A DNA stretch of 64,000 nt, from NCBI GenBank assembly GCA_905250125.1, contig CAJNOL010000262.1, forward strand, positions 115,416 through 179,415. Direction: 5' to 3'. The position numbers and the translations under genes were made by a program. This document shows, piece after piece, positions 23,547 through 35,387 of the stretch. Under the pieces are notes generated by a model. It worked only from the letters and a program-made list of their open reading frames with translations, did not search any database and was not told where the DNA came from. This stretch comes from Rotaria sordida. Taxonomy: Eukaryota > Rotifera > Eurotatoria > Philodinida > Philodinidae. Position 1 is the stretch's first letter. Each line of letters starts with the position of its first letter.

Positions 23547-24760
23547 AGTTCAATGCAAAAATAAACAACAATTAGAAATATTCATGAATCTCTCGCAATT
23601 GTCGACATCAAAATCACTAGATCTCTTAAATAGCTTTATTACTTATTCAAAAATTGTTATATGCATAAGCTTCTATCAAAAGTCATTGTTATCTTGGTTT
23701 CATTTTCAGACAAATTAATGATATCTAATGTCATTAAAGTTGAAACAAAAACAAATTTGATTTTTGCTGAATAATTAACTGACTTTTACCGATAAATTGC
23801 CATTCAATAGCAGTTCAACTATGAAAGATCAAACATTGTTAATTAAAAGCATGAGCAAAATTTGAATATCCTGGTTGATATAAAGTTTCTTTTTTTCGAA
23901 AAAAAACAGCACATTGATTATTCAGCTCTACAAGGTAGATTGTTTAAATTCAAAATGTTAATACAATTAGCAAACTATCAATCGATATTATTACTCATTC
24001 GTGTTGAAAAATATAACTAATATAAAATGTATCAATGTTCGGTATCTATTGAAAATCAGAATTGTCATTACATTGACTCTTACAATCACTCTGAAAAACT
24101 ATGTGGAAGCCTACAACATTTATCAAATCTTTTCATTTGCAGAGCAAAAAAATACGAGATAAAATTTTTCCTTTTTTACTAGTAGATAATCCTTACTCTA
24201 TCCTAGATATTCTATCAATATTATCAAATTTGACCACCATCTCGAATTATGAAAATTATTCTCATAAAAAGATTTAATTTTTCAATACGTCCCGAGTAAG
24301 ACTCTTCTGTTTTTCAAGCACATTTGCTTTTCTAACATCAAAATTATTTCATGTGCACAACCCTAGAATAAGCAAATGTAAAAAAAAATAAATATCGAGC
24401 CATTGATAATCAATAAATTTCTACAACAAAATAATTAGAATCTCTGTTTTTGTTGCACACAATTGGTTGATAATTTTCAATCCGTAAAAATAAATAATAA
24501 TGAATTTCATGTATTCCTTTTTATACAGAAAAACAAACTCTGATAATGTTTTACTCTTAGAATACAACAAGAGACGAAATTGAAAATACAAATATATACA
24601 CAAGTATTAGATAGGAGATTAATTGCTCTTGTTTTTATTATATCAACATCTTGTTTAAGCAAAAATTTAAGAATAAATAACAAACTTCTCGAAAGAAAAG
24701 AACAAAACATTTTAAGAAACACAAACTGTGATTTAGTAAAAGAAAGAAGAATATTTTTTG

Positions 24761-26810
24761 TTAAATGTAAATTCTAATAAATGCATCGATTCCTCGTCGA
24801 CATATTGGGCACGATCGCAATGAATGACCACATGCGACACATGTTGCTACGTGACCACATGGTATACTAGCTAATTGTTTTTCTTCTGTCAGACATAGAA
24901 CACAAAGATTCGATGATTCTGAACTAGTTGATTGACTTCGATTATTGATAGTAGTTATTTGTTTATTTGTTTGCGTTTCATGTTCATTCTTATTGCTTGT
25001 TGATTTTGATGTAGAGATAATAGAAGATTGAGAAGATGTAGATTCATTTGTTAATGATTGCGATGATACAGTCACATTAATATCTGTACGATTTTGTACG
25101 GATTGAGTTGTATTAGATGCAGTTGATGTTTGTTCAAGTATTCCTTTCTCTAGAAAATAAGAACATAGAAATGAGAAATATACCTATGACAAATTTACCA
25201 TTTTGTTCTCGAATTTGTTTCATTTTTATACTTGGTATAACAATATTTTCTTTTTTACCATCAATATGTTCGATTTGTTTTTGAAGGATTAGACAAGCAA
25301 CATACAAATCACCGTTGGATAAAAAGTCATCATCTAAATGAAATATTCAAAAAAGAAATATATAAAACAATATTTTATTGATTAACGCACGTTTTATTCG
25401 TAATTGATCTTCCCAACATCGTTTAATAGTAGATAATTTAAAATTTTGATCTAATAAACGTTGTGACACCGGTAAATCTAATCTTGCGGCGACGAGTCTA
25501 GATAAAGTACTTTGATCTGGTATTAATAATTGTCCACTATTTGCCGTTACATTAGTATTTACCAGATCATTTGAGCCTGTTCTTTCTTTTAATTCATTAG
25601 CTCTAGTACGTTCTACCAAAGAAAAAAAATGTATCAATTTTAACGAAAAGTTTATAATTTTTTCAAACTTACCTTGTTGTATTCGTTTAGATTCTTGAAT
25701 TTTACGATATAATTCTTCACCACACAATTGTTTAGCATATCCACAATATGGAAACCAACGAGCATGTTCAATCATTGGATTATCATTTGAACCCCAATTT
25801 TGTAATGATCCATTACAATAAAAGCAAGTAACAATGGTTTCTGTACATGTAAAGAAAAATCCTGCTCGAACCAAATTATCCACCGATGGTAAATCTACAT
25901 TTGGCCAAGTAGCGAATGATGCATAACGTTTTGGTATTTCAGAATAAGCAGGATTACATGATGCTCTAAATACAATATCACTAGGCCGTAATGAACTGAG
26001 ATTATTTGATATTGATGAAGAAATGCCTGTTGTTGTTGTCGATGAATTTTCGTTGACAATAATTATTGATGAAGCTATAGGACGAATCAATCTTGTTTTG
26101 ACATATATACAATTAGCTGATAGTGTTTTATGTAATTCACACGGGTCATCTGTATGTGGTGTCCATTGTTGACAAATAAGATTACAATAGATACATATTA
26201 CTCGATCACCAACATTGCAATTAAAAAATCCAGCTTCAATCATTTGTGCACTTGATGGAACAGTACGATGTGGCCAGTGAGAAAAGGTACGTTTTCGCAC
26301 TTGTTGAAGTGAATCATTTTCAAGAAAACTATTTGATATAGATCGGAAATCTATTGTTTCTATTGTTTGATGTTTAGAAATATTTTCTTCTGCAGTTGAT
26401 ACAGCTGCATTTTGAGTACTAGTTGTTGGTGATATGGAAGACGAAAGTACATCTGATGATGAAGTTGGTACTCTAGAGAGTACGAATGGACAATCAGGTT
26501 GATATTTCGAATGAATAGTAAATGGATTCATATCTAATGTCCAATTATATATCTCAAGTTGACAGTCTTTACAACGAGCTGTATCTCCATCACCTGTATA
26601 TTCAAAACCGGCAGCAATCATAGAGTAGACAGCATGAATGCCTGGCCTCTTTATTGATTTAACTAGTGTTTGAATTCGATTAATGATAATAGCAAGAGTT
26701 TGAGAACCTTGTTTTTTCTTATCGAATTGTCTCGATGAATCATCCATTGATTTGTATTTATTAGATGCATCATTCAAAATTTCGATTGGAAATTTGGCTT
26801 TGCTCGACAT
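24761..26810 (-). CDS. Inhibitor of apoptosis protein: 3 BIR, UBA-like, RING
   Basis: Four exons (26810-25673, 25612-25391, 25333-25199, 25149-24761) are separated by introns of 60, 57 and 49 nt. The junctions are in phase and the product is 627 aa. Three BIR zinc folds are visible: C80/C83/H100/C107, C206/C209/H227/C234 and C329/C332/H349/C356. An UBA-like helical segment spans exons 2-3 (NGDLYVACLILQKQIE). A C-terminal C3HC4 RING (about 580-620) carries CGHVATC and CPICR. This is the XIAP/cIAP layout: BIRs bind caspases or IAP antagonists, UBA binds ubiquitin, and RING is an E3 ligase. The first BIR is divergent. A Ser/Thr-rich low-complexity linker precedes the RING. The first intron is a multiple of three without a stop, so an automatic caller could miss it. 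Confidence 0.9.
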
Positions 26811-29623
26811 TTGGCTTTAGCTATCTGATTAAATCTAAAGAAGATATTATTAAAAAATGAACGTTGGATTCATAAAAATTTCGAATAGACTGTAATCATT
26901 CAAACGATCTCACCAAGTATCTCTTAAAGCATAAAATGGCATCTAATTATTAAAAAGGACAGAACTGGACATAATACTAAAACTCGATTCAGTGAGAATT
27001 TCCATTTAAAAACATCTCAGTCATCAGTAAAAAGTTTGCCAACTTGTTTGGTAACGTTTGTTTAGTGAGACGAAAATGATTTGGGTATTTATAGCTCATT
27101 ATATAATCGCTATATGACACCCATAAAATTATTTCTGATGGAAAAATTTTCCTTCTAGCAATGATTGCATCCAATACATATATACTAAACTTTATTGTAA
27201 TCAATCTGCAACTATATATAAGTTGACGAAGAATACCTAAGATATGTTATGATAGAATGGGAAATTTTAAAAAAAACACATTTGTGAGCATCAAAAACGA
27301 TACTTCTTGACTCAAACAGCAGTGTTCGAGATTTCTTTCATAAAACATCAAGTTTTGGAAATTACCAGGAATTTCGATTTAGTAATTTCCAAAAATGTAT
27401 TTTGTAAGTTCGGACTTCGCTATGAGAATGAAATTCTATGAATTTCGGAGAGAGTTATAGAAATTCCTATGAAGTTTCTAGCTATTGTTGATCATATGTA
27501 CCTTCTTCACGTTAGAAATTTATGACAAGATGTAAATTTCATTTTTCGAAAATCTAAACATACATTGTCTAAGGAGATCTATGAGAGATCTACATGAGAT
27601 GAATTTCATACTTATACCACTAAAGATATAAAAAAAAGATAAAGAAATATCAAAAATAACAATATTTTTACTTCATTTGGACAATCATAAGGATGTGTGT
27701 AGAGCCCATTGAATTCAAAAACTTCTGGAATTGGACCTGATCGATTAAAATTTGTTAGACTCGAAACCATCTAGTTAATTTTTTGACCCGAACTCAATGA
27801 TACGAAGGTTTATAGACAATAGGCTGAAAAAATTTTTCGTCTTTATTTGTTTTTTGGTATCGATATGAGGTGGAAATATTCGTTCCAGTAAAAACTACAG
27901 ACATTCTCATCCATAAATCACATATCCACATTCACATCGACACATAAACTCAAATCGTCACTCCACATTCTCTTTACTGAAGACTGAGTAGTTTTTATGT
28001 GAAAATTCCGTTAATAGATTGATTTGTGATCTTATGTTTCTTGTCGTTTATGCTCACAAATATTTGAAGAATGACTCATTTTCAATTATACGTCTTTTAA
28101 TAGAGTGGGCTGCTCATACGTATCCGAAGACAAACTATCATTTCTTGGAACTAACAACTTTCTAACGTCGAGTTCGTAGACAATGGAACAATCTTTTATC
28201 AAAATGTAAGCTCATTTCTAGAGAAAATAGCTGCATAAACTCTATTATTTTATTATTATCGAAAATGTTATATTGTCATACACCTTACGAAAAGATTGTT
28301 GAAAATTGATTTTCACCTATCTCAAAAATCCACATTATTCATAGAAAAATTTGATTGATTTATTTCCTACTAGTATGTCGTCGAATGTCGACAAAAACCC
28401 AGACGGAATATTAGTAATAAAAACAACATGAAGTAATTACACGTTATATTGGGAAATTTCCAAGTGTAGACGGCAGAACAATAAAAAAAATATTAAGCTA
28501 CACAGATATATATATTGTAAAGGGTATTAAAAAAGATAACCATTAGCGAATCTTCGGGTAATATGATGCAATAGATGAAAGCAATACGATACAAAGAAAA
28601 ATCTAAGTTGTAAATTATTAAAATGGGCTCAAAAACAATTGCTAAAAATAATTTGGACAGTGTAATTAACTCTTTAACGAATGAAATAACGAATATTTTG
28701 TCTATTTGAAATATAATCGAACGTCACCACTATCAATGCAATCTGAAATGTGTTGAGTTGATGGTACATACAGACTTGATGAAATATCTAAAAGAATTTT
28801 GTTTGCAAAAAAAGAAACTCAAAACACGAAGAGATAAAGAAAACAAATCTATAAATCTAATGTTAAATTTCACTAAAATAAAATTCTGTACGTGATTGAA
28901 ACTTTTCATTGTGAATAATCCGAAAGAGAAACTTCATTTTTCATATTGAAATCATCAAATTCTCTATGGATCAATTACACATCTATTAAATTATTGGCAA
29001 TACCGAAGGTTTAAATTCAAATCAAATCAAATTTTATCAATCAATATTGATAAATCCTCTACTTTTTGTGTAAATATTTATCTGATTGCTCGTCACACTT
29101 TCTGTTTTCTTTATGTAATTTGAATTAATCAATCTTTGATTCGATAACATTCGATGATAATTTCAATAGACTTTCGAATCATTAACTTGATTTTTAATCT
29201 TTGACCCGGTTTTGTCTCTGATTGCGATATCTTTCGGTGTTTACAGACTCTTTTCTTTTCTATTCAATGACATGAAAAGCCAATCTTCTTACATTGTCTT
29301 TCAATGATAATTATGTCATTATATTGATGAGTTGAATAAATGGAAAACTGAATATTGTATTGCATCTTTTTATTAAAGTCATAGACCATTCACTTTTTCT
29401 CGTGAACATAAAGTTTTACTCGAGAAAACAAAAATTTGCTTTGTCATTAGATGCGTTAATTAGTAGACAAAAAATATATGGATAGATGACTTATCATATT
29501 CAGCACTATGTATGGGGCGTCTTCGATATATCTGTTAGAAGGAATAGTAGTGAAAATATAGACACCTTTAGAATGAACTTCGTTTAGAAACATGAGCTCT
29601 AAATGATCTTTTTTTGTGTATAG
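26811..29623. other. Intergenic, no supported gene
   Basis: 2.8 kb of AT-rich DNA. A CATCCA/CACATC-rich stretch lies near 27905-27955. A small palindromic patch (AGATCTATGAGAGATCT) lies near 27573. The ORF at 26989-27204 has no motif. Confidence 0.45.
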
Positions 29624-29825
29624 TAGCTTGCGACCAGACGAAGATCATTTGTCCTTGAAAGTTTACGACGAGGACATAATTGGCAAAGATGATGTTGGTG
29701 AAACTAAGATTCGCTTGAAGAAACTGGAACAAGCCGGTGAACATTTGGACGAATGGATTAATTTGCCAACTACTTTTGGTCGTGCTTCGAACGGTGAAGT
29801 CCACGTCATTATGCGGCTTAGTTAA
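29624..29825 (+). pseudogene. Orphan last exon of a C2-domain protein
   Basis: The frame follows a GTGTATAG acceptor. It reads SLRPDEDHLSLKVYDEDIIG and then a typical C2 beta-strand end (DDVGETKIRL, EWINLP, GEVHVIMRLS-stop). The Asp pair in VYDED matches the second Ca-binding loop of C2 domains. The first half of the domain (the DPY loop) is not found in the preceding 2.5 kb. This is therefore a truncated copy or an exon left behind by rearrangement. Confidence 0.55.
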
Positions 29826-30611
29826 GAAGTTTTCATTCTAACAAATCATTGCGATCAAATGAATAAATATTGATTGTATTGGTACATACTTTTCTATTAA
29901 TCTTTATTTCGTACTTAGTAGACTCTTCCATTTTGTCCAATATTCACCAAATTTTATTAATCAAGAAAAATATAATTACTCAACACACTCACTAGCTTTA
30001 CATAATTTCAGAGGATACGTTTTTTTTTCGCAAGCTAATCATTGTAACATTGGATAATTGGGAAAGATGATCACAGATGAGTGTTCGCCTATGCTTAACT
30101 TCTTGTCGCATTCATTAAAATCTTACAACTTACGAAAATTCGATTCAACAGTTCATTTTAAAAATATCAGCCTCAGAAGATTATATTACAAGTCAGTTTA
30201 GCGCATGTTTGATGATGAGTACAACTTTACAATGAAAATAGAGTGATTTTTAAGTGTGAGTGTGGGATGCAGGTGTGTGAATCTTCTTTTCACTGATACC
30301 CACCCGCACCCTCAAGATGATAAGCTGATTCAAGATCTGTAACATAGATAAATGTCCATCACTGATCTCTGTTAATCGATGAAAACTGCAGACGGATAAC
30401 TACGTGATTTCTTTCGCAAGATATTCAAATTTATCTTTATATTTGCTGTGAATATGAATTGTTATGACTAAAGAAACAAGTGAACATCCAATAAAATAAA
30501 AATTCAATCTATAAATATCTCAACGATTATGTTTCAATATCCGCTGTTTTGTCCATGTGTGCTTTTTAAAAATTTATTTGTCAATATGTTTGATGTATTC
30601 AGGAAAAGATA
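29826..30611. other. Intergenic with a telomere-like hairpin
   Basis: GTGTGAGTGTGGGATGCAGG at 30255-30275 is opposed by GATACCCACCCGCACCCT at 30295-30312. No gene is supported. Confidence 0.5.
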
Positions 30612-32676
30612 TTAATGTTTATTCTTGTTTTGCTGTAATTCCTTCACCATTACTTCGGACATTTTGAATTTTTGTGCTTTACCCGTTGGTGTCATAATGA
30701 ATTTGTCTACAATTCGTATATGTGTTGGTATTTTGAAGAAAGCTAGTCTATCTTTAAGAAAATTTCGAATATCTTCTACTTGACATTTCGGTGCATCAGG
30801 TTTCAATCTAATCCAAGCACATACTTCTTCATCGTATCGTTCATTTGGAATGGAAAAAACTTGTGCATCTGCTACATATGGATGTTCAGTAATGGTATTT
30901 TCAACTTCAACAGGATAGATTTTGACACCACCACGATTAATAATATCTTTTTTACGTCCGACAAAATAGACATAACCATCTTCGTCCATTTTACCCTCAT
31001 CACCCGTTCGAAGCCATCGCGATGATGTAATGGTCTCTTTTGTTTTTTCGACATCACCATAATATTCACGCATCACTGAATGACCTCTTGTCTGAATTTC
31101 ACCGGATTTACCAATGGGTACTGCATTGCCTTCTTGATCGGCGATTTTTATTTCTAGACCTGGCATCGGTCGTCCGATTGATGAAAGACGTCGCTGGACA
31201 TCTTCATCACCAGCCCACATACTACAAGTTATGACACCAGCAGTCTCAGTCATTCCATAGGCTTGTGCCATACGTGTGATTGGAAACTCTTTTTCTAATT
31301 GACGCAAAAAATCGATATGCATTGCACTTGCTCCTGACAAACCGAAAGCCAATGAAGTAAGATTGTATTTTTTTCGATCCGGATGCATTAATATATCACG
31401 AAAAATAATCGGTGCACCAATAAGTGCAGTACATTTTTCTTCATAAATAGCACGCATAGTAGATACTGTATCGGGTAGAATAGCTGGAAAAGTGATATGA
31501 CATTTGGCAACTGCTGCATTGAGGACACCGACTATTTCTGAGAAAATATGAAACATTGGAATAGGAACACAAAGACGAGTAATAAATTGACCAAAATGTT
31601 CCCATTGACTACGAATCAAATTGAGCACACCAAAACTGGTCAATGTTGCAGCTTTCGGTTGACCTGTAGTTCCAGAAGTGTAGAAGATTTCAAAGGGTGC
31701 ATCAGGATCAATCGATGCTTGNNNNNNNNNNNNNNNNNNNNNNNNNNNNNNNNNNNNNNNNNNNNNNNNNNNNNNNNNNNNNNNNNNNNNNNNNNNNNNN
31801 NNNNNNNNNNNNNNNNNNNNNGAAGTGTAGAAGATTTCAAAGGGTGCATCAGGATCAATCGATGCTTGCCTTTCAATAAGACTTTTGTGAGATAGTTGAC
31901 CACCTCGTTTGATTAAGTCTTCATACGAATGAACACCTGGCATCGATGTTTGTGTACCAGTTAAAATCACATGTTTTAAAGTAGGGACTGTTTTAGCTGA
32001 AAGCTCATTAGTCGACGAGAAACTTTGGCCGAGCTCCGGTACCAATCGACGAAAAATTTCAAGTGTATTGAATGATTTAGTCGATGGTGAAAGTAAGATA
32101 CCTTTACAGCCAACTTTATTGATACAATATTCTAGTTCTCGTTCAACGTAAGCTGGATTGATATTTACCTAATGATTAGATTAAAATAGAATAATGAAAT
32201 ACAAAATAGATTAAAAATTCAAAAAGAATTTCTAATTACTTTAACTAAACCCAATTTCGAGGCTGCATAAGAAATGGTCACATTTTCGGATGTATTTGGA
32301 AGCCAAACAGCAAAACGATCATTCTTTTGGAAGCCTAAGTCGAGAAGCGAGGCTGCTATATTATCAACTTCTTCTTTGAATGTCTTGTATGTGTATCGTT
32401 TTTGTTCACCTAGTCAAGTGGAGAACTAATGAGGCAGAAAAACAAATAAAGATCTATGATTTTACTTTTGAAAACGAGACATTCATGATCAGAATATTTG
32501 TCAGCTGTTTCATCGAAGCTCTGACTCAATGTTTTATAAACCATTCGAAATGGAGATGCATGATGATAATAACTTGAGGTTAGTTTTCTCGTAGAATTAT
32601 TTCGTTTTTGAATTCTGATGATAGTCCAGACGCGTGATGGACAGGCGATCAAACGACCAGTGTTCAAAGGAAACAT
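30612..32676 (-). CDS. ACSF2: Mitochondrial medium-chain acyl-CoA synthetase, ACSF2-like
   Basis: Exons are 32676-32466, 32409-32240 and 32168-30612, with introns of 56 and 71 nt. I chose the start at 32676 because it opens a basic, Ser-rich mitochondrial presequence (MFPLNTGRLIACPSRVW); an upstream in-frame ATG at 32766 is possible. Adenylate-forming motifs are present: YTSGTTGQPKAA (ATP loop, with Ala replacing the usual second Gly), QAYGMTETAG, LRTGDEG and GRKKDIINRGG. A Lys in TPTGKAQK sits in the last motif. The enzyme forms acyl-AMP and then acyl-CoA from fatty acid, ATP and CoA. A 100-N gap with a duplicated 47-bp flank interrupts exon 3. The extra 147 nt is a multiple of three, and without it the protein would be 596 aa, close to animal ACSF2 length. 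So the gene is probably intact. Confidence 0.87.
31675..31868. other. Scaffold gap with 47-bp duplicated flanks
   Basis: 100 N (31722-31821) are flanked by two identical 47-bp copies (31675-31721 and 31822-31868), beginning GAAGTGTAGAAGATTTC. This is the signature of two contigs that overlap but were scaffolded instead of merged, not a biological duplication. Confidence 0.9.
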
Positions 32677-32766
32677 GTCTGATACATATAGATAAACAGT
32701 CAGAAAACAAACTGGATATTTCAAACTATCTTTCATATTTATTGACCTAAGTCCTATAGCATTCAC

Positions 32767-35387
32767 TCGATATTAGTATTGAATCGATAAAAATTAGTTG
32801 TTTCAATTATTATCTCAAGTTGAAAATCGAGAAAGAATTCTTTTTTCTTTTTTGAAAATGAATATTCAGTGTTCGATATGGTTTTTTTTATTATGCTAGT
32901 AGATGTCATAATCGGAAGTGCTTACATGATCAAAAAAAAGAAAAGAATATATTTAAGCAAGCTAGAGTCTACATTATGAATGCAAAGTGTTTCACAATAT
33001 GCCATGAATATTTGTACGCTGAGTACTGTGGCTCACGTTTGTAGAGATATCAAACGAGAAACTAAACGAATAAATACAAGATGTTGTAAAACGAGAGGTG
33101 TATTGATGAGCAGTAGCGAAATTGCAAGAGTACAAAGAGCAAAGAATGAAAGAAAGAAATAAAAGAAAATGTTGCGTTATATTTTTGCTACTCTGGATAT
33201 TTTCTATACTTTTCTCGACTGTTGATTTGAAGGATAGTCTATTCATCAATATAAACTCTAAATATTTAAATTCTTTAACCAATTTGATTTTTTTCTCCAT
33301 TCATTGTTACATTTACTACTGATCTTTGTACTTGCGTATGAAATAATTGTATCTCTGTTATTGATACGTTTATCGATTGTTTCGATCTCTTTTAGTACTC
33401 ATATACTTTCTTTTTCTAGATTATTGAATCTTCGGAACTAAATTTTTCATGATGAACAATGTGCTCGATATGAGTTTCTCATTGTCTGTGTACGAGAAAT
33501 CAGATTTTGTAAAGAAGAGTTCTCTATGAACACGATTTTTTTAATTACCAATTTCATTCATGAAAACGATAGAGAGCACCCAGAAAATTAAATATGAGGT
33601 TATTACTCAAATGAACAACTTTTTTATTAAATAGATATTGAAAATAGAGAAATTTTGACTAGCTCACTACAGATCTATATTGATGGCGAAAATTTGAGAC
33701 AACGTCTCAAGCTAATCTTTCGCTTGTCAATGATTATATAACGTCTTAGAGAGAGAGAGAGAATTTTTCTTGTAGAAGTTATTTCTCGGACTAAAAACCA
33801 CGTTGATGAATTGAATTCATCCGATTCGTTTGAATATCATATTCGAAAAATTAACTTTACATCAAATGAGTTAAACAGTCGTATATGAAATCATAAGAGT
33901 TTGCTCTGTACATGTTTAAAAATGAAGTATTCTGATGAAAAAATTTCCAGAAATTTGAAATAATGATCTGTGTTTAATGAAGACCTATGAAAAACTATAG
34001 ATGAGCAAATATGTCTTTGATTACCTGAAAGTTGAATGCAATGTGTCGAAGAAAAACTGTTGGTAAACTGAATCAACATGTGCAACACAGTCACGTTATC
34101 TCTTATCCTCACATTCAAATTGCTCTTTTTTTTTCAAGGTTTGTGAGAACGAAAGAAAGCACTAACAAATAGAAGACACAAAAAACAAAATGACCTTCAG
34201 ATTGAAAAGAATAATTATTCTTACAAGCTCAAGAAGGACAAATCGAAATAAGCTATAGTAATTATACAACATTGAATGATCTTGTGCCATCGAATATGGT
34301 ACATTAAAAAAACTCGAACTCAATAGAGACATTCTCACCGGTTTCAAAGTTCTGACAAGCAAAGTCTTGAAACGAATGTAATGCGAAGGATTATGATTGT
34401 TTAACAATTTAAATTTGAGTCGTCACTAATTCAATCAATTTGAGACACTTGTCATGCTTGTTCAAGTTATTGCCATTTTCAACATGTTACTAAAAACGAA
34501 GTGATCCACATAAATAATGACCTGAACTAAACAAGATATTGAACCATTTTTATTCTCTGAAAACCAAGTTTCGAAAAGTGAGTTTTTATCAATTTTCAGC
34601 CACAGTAGACAACAATATCCATCGAACTGATTGACATTTCAAGAGTTTTGGTTTAATGATGAAGAGAATATCTATGCCAACGTGCATCCTCATTGAAAAG
34701 AGAACTCCTGGTATCCACCCATCAGAATTATATATCTGCTCAATTTTGTCGAGGAACAATTAATGATCATTTTAAAATAAGTTCGTCTCATAAAAATTTG
34801 TGTTATTTGTCTTCGTTAAGAATACTTATAATCATTAGGTTGATTATATTCTATTGTTTTTAAGAAATTTGATGTTTTACGAATTTTTGTCGTGATTGCA
34901 ATTTTCTTAATGTAATTCCATAATGTGTCAAGAATCATACCGTTTTCAACAAGATCAAACTTATTTTAACATCATAATGGATAAAAAATTTCTAAAGATT
35001 CTTCAAATTGTTGACACACTTCAATAAGTTACATTTTTTTTCAGTATATCACATGATGGGTGTGGGTGTAGATGTGAGTGTGGGTGTCGGTGTGAGTATA
35101 GATGTAGGTGAACCTAAGATACAAACCAACACCCACACCCACCCGTAAAATGATATTTTTTAGGTAATTGTGTTAATGATTTCTTTTCCATCATGAAATT
35201 ATACGTTATAATCGTTTTTAATATGTTATTTCTGGATCTTTTTTTTGGAGACTGAAAAATTTTTATGGTAAGAAGAACTGAATACATAAGTTTCACATTA
35301 ATATATTCTTTGTTAGTGCAAACACAATATTCTAATGTTAACTACATTCACGCAAAAAAATGGCAATGTTTGTACCAAATATACGAA
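32767..35387. other. Intergenic, no supported gene
   Basis: AT-rich DNA with a (GA)n run near 33750 and a long telomere-like hairpin at 35053-35145 (listed separately). ORFs near 32992, 33891, 34162 and 35114 lack motifs. Confidence 0.45.
35053..35145. repeat. Telomere-like hairpin repeat
   Basis: GATGGGTGTGGGTGTAGATG and GAGTGTGGGTGTCGGTGTGA on the left face CCAACACCCACACCCACCC on the right. It is one of the best examples of the family in this window. Confidence 0.75.

Larger units (their letters stand above)
21794..24760. other. Intergenic; purine-rich and telomere-like tracts
   Basis: It contains a GAAA-rich tract (22600-22670) and a telomere-like hairpin at 23500-23546 (listed separately). 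One Cys/His-rich ORF lies on the minus strand (listed separately). Nothing else is convincing. Confidence 0.4.
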
